A stretch of 64,000 nt of DNA from Stenocarpella maydis (GCA_002270565.1 NQMI01000034.1:147681-211680), one strand, 5' to 3'; positions 1-12,000 are shown, counted from the first letter of the stretch. Program-made: numbers and translations. Notes: generated from the letters alone by a model not told the origin.

Positions 1-557
1 TAGATAATACCCTAGTAGAATTAGCAGAATAAAAAGCAATATAAATTAGATAAATCTAAAAGGATATCTAAGTAGAACTTTCTTTTATATAGAAATGAAT
101 GATGAAATATATAAATTAGAAAAAAAATTAAGGGACTAATTCTTAAGGAGGGAGATAAGATCTATCTTCTTTATTAAAATATTAAAATTAAGTAACCTAG
201 TAATAAGCTTAATTATAAGAAAATCAGCCCCTTTAAAATCTTAAGAAAACTTTCGGATATTAACTATAAACTCTTACTACCTAAAGGAATAAAATAATAC
301 CTAGTTTTTTATATCTTACTCTTGGAACTAGCACTTAAGAATGCAGAACTTAAAATGCAGATTGAAATACTTAATGAATATAATGAGGAATATGAAGTAG
401 AGGATATTATAGACTTAAGGCAGTATTAAGGGATAACAGAGTACTTTATTAAGTGGAAAGGCTACAACTCTAGCGAAAATACATAGGAACCGGCCCAGAA
501 CTTAACTCACTACTATAATGAACTTGAAAAGTACTATATGCGGACTACTATAAAATA
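1..557 (+). pseudogene. Ty3/gypsy chromovirus pol 3' end: integrase C-terminus + chromodomain, RIP-damaged
   Basis: One frame runs from about 112 to a TAG at 555 and reads as the end of a chromovirus polyprotein. First comes an integrase tail with the GPY/F-type module (K-E-G-D-K near 150, then K-K-I-S-P-F-K-I-L near 210-235). A chromodomain follows at about 388-540, recognisable from Y-E-V-E-D-I-I-D, F-I-K-W-K-G-Y, S-E-N-T-(stop)-E-P and N-L. The frame is broken by TAA/TAG codons where the family has Gln, Arg or Trp, as RIP would produce; the stop after E-N-T sits exactly on the conserved Trp. In intact elements the chromodomain directs integration to heterochromatin. This copy cannot encode protein. 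Its 5' part lies beyond the left edge of the window. The family call is confident; the clade is not resolved. Confidence 0.85.
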
Positions 558-1077
558 GTCTCAGAAATTAGGAATGCAGCCTGAAAACCCCATATATAAT
601 GAATTATAATGAACTAATGTTATAATGAAACTATATAATGAATTCCGGCCTTTACAGCTGAAATAAGGAAAATAACTAATAAGAGACTAGTTATAATGGG
701 AATAACTAGAAGCTAGCAACTAGTTAACCCCTTAGAAAAGCACACTAATACCAGTTGCTCTATCTAACCAATAACCTGAATACTGGTTACACCTAAAACC
801 CATCTAAACGAATATTAGTATCCGTACCCTGCACCCTAGCGAATACTAGTTATAGGAAAACAAGATTAGAACGATACAGCATAACCAGTAAACTAAAAAA
901 ATAGCCAGAAATCAGGACCAGTTAGATAATAATTAAACAAGTTCTATTCCTAGTAATAAGAATTAGGTACTAAGATGAGCTACCTATAGGCGCATTTCCT
1001 TTACTACCTTTATTATTAGTACTTATAAATTTAGACCAACTAGTACTATTATTTATCAAGGAACTTTAATTAAAAAC
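558..1077. other. AT-rich transposon flank, no gene
   Basis: Sequence downstream of the chromovirus pol relic. It is TA-rich with many short direct runs such as TATAATGAA near 590-640. It may include the element's 3' LTR, but I could not fix its ends. No coding frame is supported. Confidence 0.5.
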
Positions 1078-1615
1078 TCCTACTTTACCCTTAGAATGTA
1101 GTTATGCCTCCTGTGCTACTATCCTATTAGCCTCTTTGGTGGAACTTTGGTGAACCACCTTGGTGGATTGCTTGGTGATCTGCCTCTGCTTGGTATTAGC
1201 TTCCTCCTTTTCCATATGATCTAATTTGTTTAAATTTGAAAGACCTTGATGGATAGCCTGGGATATCCTTTTATGCTATATGTGCTTCTGCTTGCGTAAA
1301 TGAAGGAGCTTCTCCTTTAATTCTTTAATCTTATCCTCTAGTTTTTAGTGCTAAGCTGAGATATATAAGAGGTCCTTAGAGTTGTTTAGTTCCAAGATAT
1401 TGCATTTTGATTGCTGCTGTTGGATGCACTTGGTATAACGATTGGAAGCCTTCTCTAAGACCTTATAGCTCTTGATGCCCTGCGCCTTATAAGAAGAATA
1501 AGGTTATATGGTGATAACGTTTTGCAGAATGGTAAATAATAATGAATTATGTTGCTTGACCTTCCTGGAATAATGAGATGATTTGGAAACCTGAGAATCC
1601 TTGACTCTAGATGAT
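1078..1615 (-). pseudogene. Degraded coiled-coil frame, probably transposon-derived
   Basis: One minus-strand frame of about 175 codons reads as a charged, Lys/Gln/Glu-rich protein interrupted by about five TAA/TAG codons. Recognisable pieces are K-L-E-D-K-I-K-E-L-K-E-K-L-L-H-L-R-K-Q and, later, D-H-M-E-K-E-E-A-N-T-K-Q-R-Q, which look like a coiled coil. The stretch has higher GC than its surroundings and is less mutated than the gypsy relic. It could be the C-terminus of a DNA-transposon protein or a gag-type protein. I do not recognise the family, and there is no start codon context. Confidence 0.4.
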
Positions 1616-1826
1616 ATGATGGATTAGGAAGGTATGAATGGAGGTATTAATAAATGAAAATAACTTATAGAGCACTTTTAAGGATAAAAGAAATAAGGAG
1701 GGAGATAGTATTATGAGCTAATATGCATTGGCGGCTGACTATTGTAGAAAATACTCCTGACTTCGGCGGAGTAATCCCTAAGCTAGCTAAAATACCTGAT
1801 GAGTTAGTGATAACTAGCCCCTATTA

Positions 1827-2066
1827 AGGGTTAGGGTCTGGCTTGTAACGCTTGATTGCAAGCTATATGAGCCTGCTTGAAGGATGAAGTATTAAGCCTT
1901 GTGTAATGGCTTAATGGCTTGGTATGTGAGCCTGCGAGCTACTGAAGAGTTGGAATATATATATGGATATGGTTATTATTATAGTAGATAGTTTTTATGG
2001 AACAGACTCTTTAGTTGTTAATCTAAGTATTTAATTCTAATATTGGATAGCTTTATAGCTAGTGAT
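1827..2066 (+). repeat. Diverged direct repeat, copy A
   Basis: About 240 bp that recur at 2652-2897. Both copies begin AGGGTTAGGGTCTGGCTT and share an inner block GAATATATATATGGATATG followed by TTATTATTATAGTAGATAG. Many differences are C/T or G/A, as after RIP. The copies may be LTRs or internal repeats of a short element. Confidence 0.65.
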
Positions 2067-2651
2067 CATTGTTAGTTAATAATATTGCTTAATAACCGCC
2101 TAATAATATATTCTGAATATAAACCCTTGATCTTTTAGGTTTAGTGTACTCGGAAACCCTCTGATCATTACAAGGGGTGTATTCCAGGGTTTAGGGGGAC
2201 TAGTATGTTTTGGAATTTAGAGGAAAACTAGCCTTAGTATCTCCCCTAAGGTTATAAAAAGGGGCCCTCCTATATTACTTTTAAGAAATTTCCAGTCCTA
2301 GAGAATTAATCTTTTTATACCCTATAAATTTATATGTATTAGATATATATATATGTATTATAAAATCATTTCTTATACTCTCTTCTTTCTGCCTCTCCTT
2401 TTTAGCACCCTTTATTCCCCTTATAACTCTCTTATTGCGTTAGGGGCTCTTCTTCTTGCCTTCCACGCTCCTTTTAAGGTAGTTGCTTGATCTGGGCTCT
2501 GGCAGAACGTGTGCCTTTTTGTGTGTGTGGAGGTTTTGTCCTCTCGCTCTCCTAATGACCCGTTTTCAATAGTAACTTAGGATCTAGGGTAACTAAGACT
2601 AACTGCTATAATACAACCCTATAGGCACAAGATAACAGGATATACCAAGCT
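2067..2651. other. Spacer between the direct repeats, with a TATA-like site
   Basis: No coding frame. A TATA-type sequence, GGTTATAAAAAGGGGCC, lies at about 2250-2266. It is followed by a pyrimidine-rich stretch (2375-2470), a layout often seen in the promoter half of an LTR. Confidence 0.35.
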
Positions 2652-2897
2652 AGGGTTAGGGTCTGGCTTATAATGCTTGGTTGTAAGCCATATAAGCTGC
2701 TTAATAAAAGATCCTAAGCCTTATACTATAGCTTAAAGGCTCACCCTATAAGCTAGCAAGCTACTAAAGAGTTAGAATATATATATGGATATGATTATTA
2801 TTATAGTAGATAGCTTTTATAAAATAGACTTTTTATTTATTAATCTAAGTATTTAGTTCTATTAACTGAATAGCCTTAAGGCTTATGATTATACCCT
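2652..2897 (+). repeat. Diverged direct repeat, copy B
   Basis: Second copy of the repeat at 1827-2066, offset about 825 bp and in the same orientation. It is slightly more AT-rich than copy A. The remaining AT-rich sequence up to about 3250 shows nothing recognisable. Confidence 0.65.
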
Positions 2898-3247
2898 CCT
2901 CGTGAATAGTGTCTTTATATACTGTAACTCAGTTATGTGCTGCCTCTATGCCGCTCTGCTAACATAAACCCTACAGATTACCTACCGAACCCTATAAAGG
3001 TTTGGTGTGATTGTAATAATATTATAAAACTAATTCTTTTTATATAAGTCTTTAAATTGAAATATATAAACTCCACTTATCTTATTAAAACTAAACGTAT
3101 AATATAAATTATTAAGTAGTATGTTATATTAATCCATTAGCTAGTTTAGCTAAAAGACTAGAATTCCTGATTAATGGGCTTGAATCCCCTAGCAGTATAT
3201 AGAGCCGTACCGTTATAGGCACCAGACAGGATAGTCTGCTAGCAACT

Positions 3248-3624
3248 TTAGGTAGAAACCCTTGGGCCAGGGCACCTGCGGCTAGTTTGTGACCGACTTT
3301 GGGTCTTCGCAGCAGTTTGGGCAGCGACCGAATAACTCGCCGAGTGCCGGCCCAGGGGCTGCTGAAGCAGAGCTGAGGCGCGGCCAGGAGAGGAAGGAAG
3401 GTGTGGCTGGTGACGCTCATGGACGGAAGCATCAAGGCCGTGCTCGTCCTCCTCATCCTCATCAGACGCCTCCTTCTCATTCATTGCCCGCTCGTCGCGG
3501 AAGCTCATCCAAGCCAAGAGGTCGACCCGGTTCCCGTGGTAGTCACCCGCCCGCTCCGTCCTCCGCAGACAGCACTGCTCAAGGCACTCGGAGAATCCGG
3601 GAGGATTATTGAAGCCATATGTGA
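3248..3624 (-). CDS. Possible 3' exon of an unknown gene at the edge of the AT-rich island
   Basis: After a good acceptor (CCTGCAG, ending at 3625) a minus-strand frame stays open to a stop at 3248. It contains a Cys-containing stretch (S-E-C-L-E-Q-C-C), then D-L-L-A-W-M-S-F-R-D-E-R-A, then an acidic run (E-A-S-D-E-D-E-E-D-E-H). The composition looks protein-like, but no upstream exon is evident and the tail runs into the AT-rich island. It could be a gene truncated by transposon activity or a chance frame. No family is recognised. Confidence 0.25.
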
Positions 3625-4758
3625 CTGCAGGATATGATGTGGTAGAAGATACCGTAACAAGACAATTAATTGAACGTTGATTTAGATGAGAGAAAAAAAA
3701 ACTTCAACCGGTCTCGGGAAGAGAGCGACTGATGGCTGCACTCAATTGTGTCCAATCACGCGCTGAGTATAACCGGGAGTTCCAAAGCCAAGGCCGTAGC
3801 CAACCTTTGGTCAGTTAACTTTCGAGTCCTATGCAGAACTCAAACTCTGTATAATGATTCTTGTCGGAGTGGCAGAGTGGGTAACGGATTTTGGAGGGTG
3901 AGAGTAAAGCTGACATTGTTCGTTCTGCTCGGGCTAATTGAACTACAGTGGTCAGATGTATTGAGCGATTGATCCTTTGTGTACTTTTATCTTGTCGACC
4001 TTCGCTGAGGGAGAAACCCCGAAGACATCTGTCGACCCGGCACATGCAAGCATCAAATGATACTTGAGTAAATATGCCGTCTGTCCTGATTTTGGCGCAT
4101 TTTGCAAGCATTGATAAAGACGTACAGCTTGGGTAAGACTATATTTCAGCTGGGATAGGCTCCTCAGATCAATAAAAGCAAGGAACCGAGGCACAAACGA
4201 CGCCACATCCATCGCTGGTCGGCCATACTCAGGATGACATGAGGTCAAACTAGCTTACTAAGCAAATCGCATAGTCAACCGTCATCGTCACCAGGCGTGG
4301 GCGTCTGGCTGTGGAGCTCGCTGTGAGCACAGCAATGCAAGTAAGTAGACAAACAAGTCTGGTAGTGAAATTTTACCAGTATTTGATACTTATAGACCGT
4401 CTCCTGGCTACAAAAAGCTCAGCGGGTATGGAATTGTCGAGGTTGAGGGACGGGCAGCTGGCCATCACCCCCTTCCGTGTGATCAGATCAGATGAGCAAG
4501 GTGTTCCTAGCATGCTGGCGCCCTTGAGATCCACGCGCCTCGAGCGAGCTGCGAAGAAGGGGTTTTCTGGACGGCACCGTGCGCGACAACCAATTGTTGA
4601 TATCATTCACCCAATAACTACCATCAACAAGTCGAGTGCAAAGCATCCTGGCCGAGCTCTTGGACAAGGCACTGGTCTCCATGCACGGTCTGGACACGCT
4701 GCGGGTCGGGCCGGAGCAGGGGCATGGGACCTCGTATGGCACATGAGGAACTTCTGGA

Positions 4759-4768
4759 TACCTAGGTA
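4759..4768. repeat. TACCTAGGTA palindrome, copy 1
   Basis: Perfect 10-bp palindrome in intergenic DNA, one of six perfect copies in the window. Confidence 0.8.
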
Positions 4769-5002
4769 GATTCATTCACATATTGCTTGTACCATTGCAT
4801 TGCCCATTCGATTTATTTCGTAGGCTGTTCCCGGTCTCTACCCAAATGACCGACGCCATGCCGCACGGACTTTGACCTGTCAGAAACGTAATAGCTGGCA
4901 TTATAGTGTCGCTCGGCGACCACACGAGTTACTATTTGATATAATGAGACCGGAGACTGCCCGGGGTCTACCCTGTGCACCATTACTGGCTGCCAGATAG
5001 CA

Positions 5003-5012
5003 TACCTAGGTA
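5003..5012. repeat. TACCTAGGTA palindrome, copy 2
   Basis: Perfect copy 244 bp from copy 1 and about 185 bp beyond the stop codon of the PAN-like gene. Confidence 0.8.
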
Positions 5013-5196
5013 TGTAAGCCGTACGACATGTGGACAACTTGATCTTGAATGTAAGCTACTCTCAAGGTGGCTTGGAAAAGTGGAATGACTCGAAATCGTT
5101 GAGCAACTGCTGGATTATGAGAATCTCTATGTAGGTCCATGGCCAACCGTTCCATTCCGGACCATCGGGTGGTTCCCCCCCCCCCCCTTCTCCCGA

Positions 5197-6116
5197 TCAT
5201 GCTCGCCAGAACCACCAGCTGGGGCTGCCGCCGCGCTTCCTCGCCCCCCGCGAGGCCGTGTCCGAGCCGTTGCCGTTGACGAGGACGGCAAAAGCCCACT
5301 CGGCCGTCGCCTCGTGCGGCTCTGTCAGGTTCGCCTTCATCCAGCAGCTGTGCTCGGTGCCGTTGTCCCCGTCGAGGTAGCCCCAGCCGGCGCCGGTGCA
5401 GTTGGCCTGCGACGCGCAGGCGTCCATGCAGGCGTCCATGCTCGTGACCTTGACGCTGCCCACGTCGACGGCCTGGTCGCCGGAGAAGTCGATGCCGCAG
5501 TACTGCTGGAAGCGCTTCGAGTCGGTCTGGGCCGTGTACATGGTGTTGTTTGACCCCGGGCAGGTGATGTTGGTGGAGGTGTCTGGCGTGGCGGTGGCGG
5601 AGGCGGAGGATGATGTCGAGGTCGGCGTCGATGTCGGCCTGGCCGTCACGAAGACGGTGGTTGTTGCTGCCGGCCTGCCATTGGTGTTAGACACACAGCC
5701 TGGTGGGAGCGAGAACCGAGGCTGCATTCAGATATGTGGCTCAGATGCGGGCAGACTCACGATCCTGTTGCTCTTGCGAGGTCGGCCTGCGCGTTACGCA
5801 GATTCCTCTGGCTCACGCCTAAGCCGGCACTCAGTCCGATGACTGCGGCAATGAGGATGAGCAGCGCGGCCATGAGGGCGAAGCACGAGCCGCGCTTGGT
5901 TCCTGACGATGGCGCGGCGCCCGACGAGGGCTGCGTGTACACGGCCTGTGGAGGAGCATGGCCATAAGCAGCGGAGTTGTGGCTATTTCCATAGGGGAAT
6001 TGTTGTTGATCAGGGTAACCCATGTCCTGGGGCGGTACTCCCACTGCGTGGCCCTTTTCCACGGCTGGCTGTGCTGGGTAGTACTGCACTTGGGGCTGCT
6101 GGTATTGTGAGTCCAT
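5197..6116 (-). CDS. Single-pass membrane protein with PAN-like Cys-rich ectodomain
   Basis: Two exons, 6116-5761 and 5674-5197, joined across an 86-nt GTGAGT...GGCAG intron, give 277 residues. The N-terminal 75 residues are Gln/Pro/Tyr-rich and probably cytoplasmic. A hydrophobic helix spans about 79-101 (L-M-A-A-L-L-I-L-I-A-A-V-I-G-L). A Ser/Thr/Pro linker follows, then a Cys-rich C-terminal domain with paired cysteines (D-A-C-M-D-A-C-A-S-Q-A-N-C) and S-C-W-M-K, as in fungal PAN/apple-like domains that bind carbohydrate or protein at the cell surface. A nearer acceptor (TGCAG at 5722) would break the frame, so the downstream one is chosen. The ligand is unknown. Topology is inferred as type II, with the ectodomain outside. 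Confidence 0.75.
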
Positions 6117-6816
6117 ATTCAGACTGATTGATCTGACCGACTAGGCCTGCTTGGGAGGAACTGGTGTCTTGTCCAACTCAGCTACGCAACAGCCAGGAGC
6201 TGGGGCGGGAGAGGGCTTCGCACGAGATGCTCAGAGATGGCACGACGGGGCCATGGCTGCATTTATCTGTCGCCAATCCTTCATTCATCCCTGCAATCAT
6301 CTGCATGCTCAAGACTCGCCTGCGGGTGAGATGGACGGGCGTTCGAGACCAAGCTCCCCCCGGGCTAGTGCATTCAGCTCATGTCGAAGGATCATGGGCC
6401 AGACTCCTGATCTGCCCGGTGTGCAGGCCCGGGCCCAGGCACTGGCTTGATCCGCCATGTATGGCTCCCAGGCGGCTGAGTAAGAAGCCCTGCATCCCAG
6501 GCAGCTGCTTAAAGGCCACTGTTCTTATGCCGTCGTGGTGTTGCACTCGGTTTCCCGGGTGTACCTTGGCATTGCTACCTTGTTGCTGCGGAACCTTCCG
6601 TGGCAGAGATGGCGCAGCTCTAGACTCGGCAAGGATGGTTACCATTCGCACATGAGAGCACGAGGCTATCACATACCAGGTGGTTCTCAACCCTGTACTG
6701 CCCGATGTCCTCTGCTTCCCTACCTGCACGGCTTCACTGGTGGGTGCCCTCGGACGGGTAGACGAGCTCAGACACCACAGCAGTGGGAAAACTTGCCGAG
6801 CAAGATCCCTGCATCT
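6117..6816. other. Intergenic, no gene seen
   Basis: Upstream region of the PAN-like gene and 3' flank of the small Lys-rich gene. Only short unsupported frames are present. Confidence 0.6.
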
Positions 6817-7218
6817 TTAGTCCTTCCCATTGTTCCACAGATCGTCCTTGTTCTTCAAGCTGGGAACGAAAACCTCGTCCGCTGACCACCACTCCTCATC
6901 CCACGCCTGCTGCCTCAGGGCCTCCTGCCTCGCCTCCTCCTCGGCCTTGGAAAGCTTCTTGGTAAGCTTCTTGGCCGCCTTCTTCCGAATGACCTTGTCT
7001 TTATCCGACCCGGTGTCGGAGGTCTTTTGGTCACCTTTCTGCTTGTCAACGTGCTGGTCCGAGACGGTCGGCCGAGGTTCCTCACTTGGCACAAACTCGT
7101 GGGCATGGGCCGACTGAGCAGTCAGGGCACCCGAAGCCACGCGTGGCTGGGGCGAGGAGTCGCTCAAGTCCTGGCTGGACGAGGCATTTCGGAGGGTTTT
7201 CGGCTTCGTAGAGACCAT
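6817..7218 (-). CDS. Small Lys/Glu-rich hypothetical protein
   Basis: An intronless 133-residue frame with an ATG at 7218. The first 75 residues are Ser/Pro/Asp-rich and look disordered. The next 35 are strongly basic then mixed-charge (K-K-A-A-K-K-L-T-K-K-L-S-K-A-E-E-E-A), suggesting a helix or short coiled coil. The end is aromatic and acidic (W-D-E-E-W-W-S-A-D-E-V-F-V). There is no signal peptide, membrane segment or known domain. The basic patch could be a nuclear signal or RNA contact, but that is speculation. A TATA-like site lies about 135 bp upstream. Confidence 0.6.
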   Translation of the reverse strand: MVSTKPKTLRNASSSQDLSDSSPQPRVASGALTAQSAHAHEFVPSEEPRPTVSDQHVDKQKGDQKTSDTGSDKDKVIRKKAAKKLTKKLSKAEEEARQEALRQQAWDEEWWSADEVFVPSLKNKDDLWNNGKD

Positions 7219-9049
7219 TCTCGTCTGTTTTGATGCAATTGACCGGACGGTAGTAGCTGCGCTAATGGCCGGTCAGCTGAGTGTTGATGGTGCTGCTGTT
7301 TGGCAGGCCTAGCAGACTCGCACGAGAGGCTGCTGGTTGGGGTGGTGCTTTTATAAAGCTCTACCTACCGTTTGCCTCCATATTTGCTCAGTCCAGCGGC
7401 TTTTCTCCATGTGTGAGTGGTAACATCCAAAGATGCGTATTGTGGCTGGGAATACCCTATTCATCTGATTTATGCCTGAGACTCGGTTCGGGCCTCACAG
7501 TGTTGGACGAAATGAGTAAAAGACAATTCATTGCTTACCGGCAAACAACAATGCTCCCCAACACAAACAGCTAGTTGCCAACATGCCACTCCCAGTCTTT
7601 GTGTGGGGATCTTTGTGCATGCACCCTAAGAAAAATTTGGGCGTATCTAAAATGCATCTCATTCGGAAAGAAAGTGTGCAAAGAGTTGTCTAGCATTGGC
7701 TATGCTATTTGTCCACGGTTCAAAAAATTAGACTAATTAGAGGCCAGCTTTCTACCTGGTATTATACGGATTTAGATCTTAAGGCGCATGTATGATTTCT
7801 TGATATGTGGCCACACTACCTTTCAAACTCGCCATCTGGCGTGATTTGTAGGATTTCACAGCCTTTTCCCTCCCCTTCCAGGGTACGCGCTGCAGAACAA
7901 CGGCTCAGGTTTCTATTCAATAGAAATCCGTCTCAGTTCCTCTTGGACATTTTTAGGATTGTGCCAAGCCTACACAAGCAAGCTCCTATCCGTAAAGTGC
8001 TCACCAGGTCCAGAATACAACAATATCAATTGATTCAAACTGAACAATGTGTTAAGGTCCACCAGCTTCAACAGCGACACAATTTTATCAATGCTCTACT
8101 CTGAGGCTGGACTCGGGGAAAAAGGTAGGTCTTTTCTGGATACGGTGATGTTGAGTGAGTTGTTCTCCAGCCTGTGCTTCGTTTGGCGGTTTAGTTTGAA
8201 ATCCGACTGGGGAAACCCAGTGGTTGAATGATTTCCTTAAACTTGGGGGACGCCACACATGCTTGCCACCAATGGCGATAGGTGCGGCGTACAGAGCATG
8301 ACCACGGCCAGGGCCGCGGATGTGAAGCACTGATGTGATGAATATGTGTTGTGGAATATTTCCATAAGATTCGTTTCAACCCCAGCGGGCGCTACATCGT
8401 ATGTCGAGAGAAGCCACTCACAACGCCGTAATGGGCAACCTGTGGTAGCACACTGCGGATCCGGTCGAATCGCCACTCGGGTATCGCGCCCAAAAAGTCG
8501 CGTAGTAATATTCAAGCGGAGGACAGCAGATGAGGTTGAAAAGTCAAGTAGCTAGGCAGGACGGTCATAGGCTGAGGCCCGGAATAGCTGACCGAGCCGG
8601 TGTTGGTTCGCTCCAATGGCGTGTCTCGCGCATGCCTTCTGCTCGATGATACCCTGCGAGGCGGGATCCTAATAGACTTGTCTAACCACAAGTTAGGGCT
8701 CGAGTCGTAGGGTGCCATGGTCAGACGTACCTTTCAGTCACTTCGCAAGCCCAAAGCAGTGGGTGTTAGGTTATGGCGCAGAACGGAAGATTATTCTTCG
8801 CAAAACGCTGTTTCGAAATGATCGCTGCGGTGCAGCTGGGTCAAACATATAGTTCCATTCATTTCCCATGGCACAAGAAGGGCCTCCCATAAAAGGAACA
8901 CAACATAAAAAACGCCATGCTCATGCAAACCTAGCCCCAACCGTGGTCTACCTCCCCCAACACCGCCTGGGTATTTGTAATAATCCATTCCCGCCGCCTC
9001 CTTAGTCTCGAATTCACCTCTACCACCCTTACGTCCAATCTACAACGCC
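7219..9049. other. Intergenic 1.8 kb, no supported gene
   Basis: Mixed-composition sequence between the 5' end of the small Lys-rich gene and the 3' end of POM152. Frames up to about 100 codons exist on both strands, but none has domain, splice or composition support. Confidence 0.6.
7346..7357 (-). promoter_or_regulatory. TATA-like box for the small Lys-rich gene
   Basis: The minus strand reads TTTATAAAAGCACC, about 130-140 bp before the ATG at 7218. Position and sequence fit a fungal TATA box, but no transcript evidence is available. Confidence 0.4.
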
Positions 9050-12000
9050 TCAATACTGCAACCGCTTGTCGGCCGTCTCCGCATGGACTTGGGCCGTCTG
9101 GAACGAGCAGTGCTGGTCTCTGATCGAGATGACCTCGTACGTACCCTCCTGGCTCGCCTTGACCACCTTCGAGAAGTCATAGCTTGTGTCAGACCGTGTC
9201 TCGAGCACCTGGCTGCGCTGGCCCTTCTTGGCGTTGGTGCTCCTTGTGTAGACGAACTCAAACGGCGGTGAACCAGTGAATTCGAAGAGGATGTCCACCT
9301 CTCCGCCCTCGTGAATAGATGCCCGCGATGTCTTTCCCTTGGAGATCTGGACGGTTGGCATCGGATGGATGACCTTAGTGATGTTGACATTTGAGTTGCA
9401 CTCCGACGCCCGGTCGCTGATCGACGTGATCGTAAAGGTGCCCGGGTACTCGGCCAAACGGCGAAAGCTGGTAGTCGGGGACTTGGCTTTGCGTTGCGAG
9501 CCGTCAAAGTTGTACAACACCTCGAACGGCGGCGTGCCGGATAGTGTGTAGCCGATTCGCTCACCTACGCAGTAGTCCTGTCTCCCTTCGAGCTCATAAA
9601 TGGTTGGTGCATCGTAAAGTTGGACTTGGACGGCTGGGCCACTGCTGTCATAGGTCCGTCTACACCCGTGGGTATCACCAACCTGGCGGATACGGACAGA
9701 TTGGCCACCCAGTTTGAGATACTGCCTTGGAATGCGGACATCAAACTTGCTTGTTGGGATAGATGGGATGCGGTAGGTTTCCAGGCCCGCGCCGGATTGA
9801 TGCTTGATCTCTATTTCGAGTGAGAACGGAGCAGTGCCTGTGAGTTCGACGGGGATGGTCTCTTCGAGGTCTTGTTCTGCCATGCAGGTTTTGTATGTCT
9901 GGCCCGGTTTGGTGAAGGACGCAGAGGGCTTGGGGTTGACCGTCTGGTGCAAGGTGAGGGTATTAAGCTTCTTGTTGTCGACGTAGACACTGTCCTGGAC
10001 CCCGGTGAATTTGTATGCATAGAGGCCCGATTTTGACGTGTCCATTTGTATAGACGCCTTCCCGAGCGCCGCATCGATCGTCTTTTTATGAGGCGAGGAT
10101 ACACCACCAGCGTCAGGCTTGTGCTTGACTTCATACTCAACATGGAAAGGTGGCGAGCCTGTACAGGGTTAGAAAACTGACGAGCACGCGCAATTGCAGA
10201 GACAGAAGGAAAAAATGGCTTGTGGTGTGGAGACCGTGTTATCAACTCACCCTTAAGAGCAATCTCAAAGCCGTCAATATCTCCCTCGCATACTTCGTTC
10301 TTGGAATAGACGGAATCTCGGTCCAGTCTTATGCTCGGAGTCATCACCAGGCCAAGTTCCGGCCGAGGAAGCCACTCGACTTCGAAGTGCGCCGCCCTAG
10401 GGTCGACAATTCCGGGACACTTGTTATCTGACACTTCGACGATCTCGTAGACTCCACGCCTGTCGACTGTCAGGTAATCGTTGCTAGATTTGAGCTTCCG
10501 CTTAATGAGTTGGGCTCCGTCGCCGTCGTCCTGGTTCTTGAAGTATACGTCCCAAGGCCCCTCTCCGCTGAGACGGACGGGAAGCTTGACCTTTGCCTCC
10601 TCGAGCGTCCTGGTCCTGAACTTGCCGTCCAGCTGGCCAAACGCTCCTCGGGGTCGCTGGCGCCGGACCGAAATCTTCATATCATCCTGCAGGAATGTGC
10701 GGCAGCCTGAAGTGTCCGTTATGGCGATCAGAGCAACTGAATACTCCCCACCTTGGGCCAGTGGCGGTGTCCGGAGCTTGACGTGCTTGTCCTGGATGTC
10801 GGAGATCTTGTGCTGTCTTCTCCTGCCATCGTGGACGAGTTCCCATTCCAGCGTGAAAGGTGCTTCGCCTTGCAGGACCACATCGACCTCGACTTGCTCC
10901 TCGAGACAGGCGTTGACGACCTCGGAGGGCTTGCGAATGTTGGCCGAGGCCACAGGCTTGACCGTGGTTTCCAGGGTCATGTCTGGTCCGCTGAGCGGTT
11001 GCTGACCGTATACCTTATCACTGATATACTCGAAGACGTACTTGTGTGTCCCTGCGACAGTGGGGATGAATTCCTCTTGGTGTCTCATGCTGTTGGCCGT
11101 GAAGGTCCTCTTCTCGGGAGACCCATTGTGGATTGCCTTATAGTAAACCTTGAACGGCGGGGTTCCGACAAAGTCGAAGTCAACAGAGACACCGATGGAA
11201 TTGCCTGCACATTTGTCTGGAATATCGCTGGAGCGCAGCACGAGGCTTGGTTCGAGGGGGTTCAACAGTAGGCAGGACGACGGCTCTTGCACCTCACCCT
11301 CGCAAGCGCCAGCTGAGACGGACTTGAGGGTGTACAGTCCGGGTGCCGAGACATGGGGCACGTCATCTGCCTTCTTCGCAACGAAGGTACCAGTCTTGGC
11401 GGCGTCGCCGTGATCGCCATTCTTGGTGAGGGTGTCGATGGGCGAAAAGAGCCAGGTAATCGCGTGCTTGGAGTTCTTGTCGTCTGCGATCTCGTACTTG
11501 ACAGGCAGTCTCGTAGACTTTCCTATGGCGACCTTGAGGGGATGGCGCATATTGCAACCGTAGAGGCTCACTGTGGGCCGGTCCTTGACACTGAACTGCT
11601 GTACAAGGTGCTTGGGTTTCGGCTTCATCTCTGGGTCGTCTGCTGGCGAGGCGTACTTAACGACGTTACCAAAGGCATCCTGTACCTCATCAATGGAATA
11701 CTGCCACTCTCCTCCGGAATTCATGGACTCGTTGAGGCCCACCGTCACTACTTGTGCTCGAGCCCACGTGACGTACGAGTCGTCATCGGGGAGAACAAGA
11801 GCCGATGACCTGCTTGTGCCCATGAGCGGGGACGAGAAGCCTTCCGGCTGCAAGCTCTGAAAGTGGAAGCTGTGGTCCTTCCCGTTGATCATCTGGCTGT
11901 AGACGATCTTGAGGGGCGGCGCACCCTCCACCTGTAGCGACAAGTCGGACAGGTCACCCAGACAGCGGTCAGATGACGGCGAGGGCAAGACTCGAGCCTT

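Larger units (their letters stand above)
3625..5196. other. Intergenic, no supported gene
   Basis: Short frames on both strands lack splice, start or composition support. The stretch holds two perfect TACCTAGGTA palindromes (4759 and 5003) and a 13-C run at 5175-5187 just beyond the end of the next gene. Confidence 0.6.

Noticed and set aside
3140..3205. tRNA-like stretch (D-arm-like AGCTAGTTTAGCT and T-arm-like GGGCTTGAATCCCC)
   Set aside because: The anticodon arm does not fold with U33 in place and the acceptor stem is absent, so it is not a credible tRNA. At best it is a mutated tRNA-derived repeat.
5722..5760. 39-nt intron in the PAN-like gene
   Set aside because: Using the TGCAG acceptor at 5722 shifts the frame into an early stop. 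The acceptor ending at 5675 keeps the frame and gives a normal 86-nt intron.
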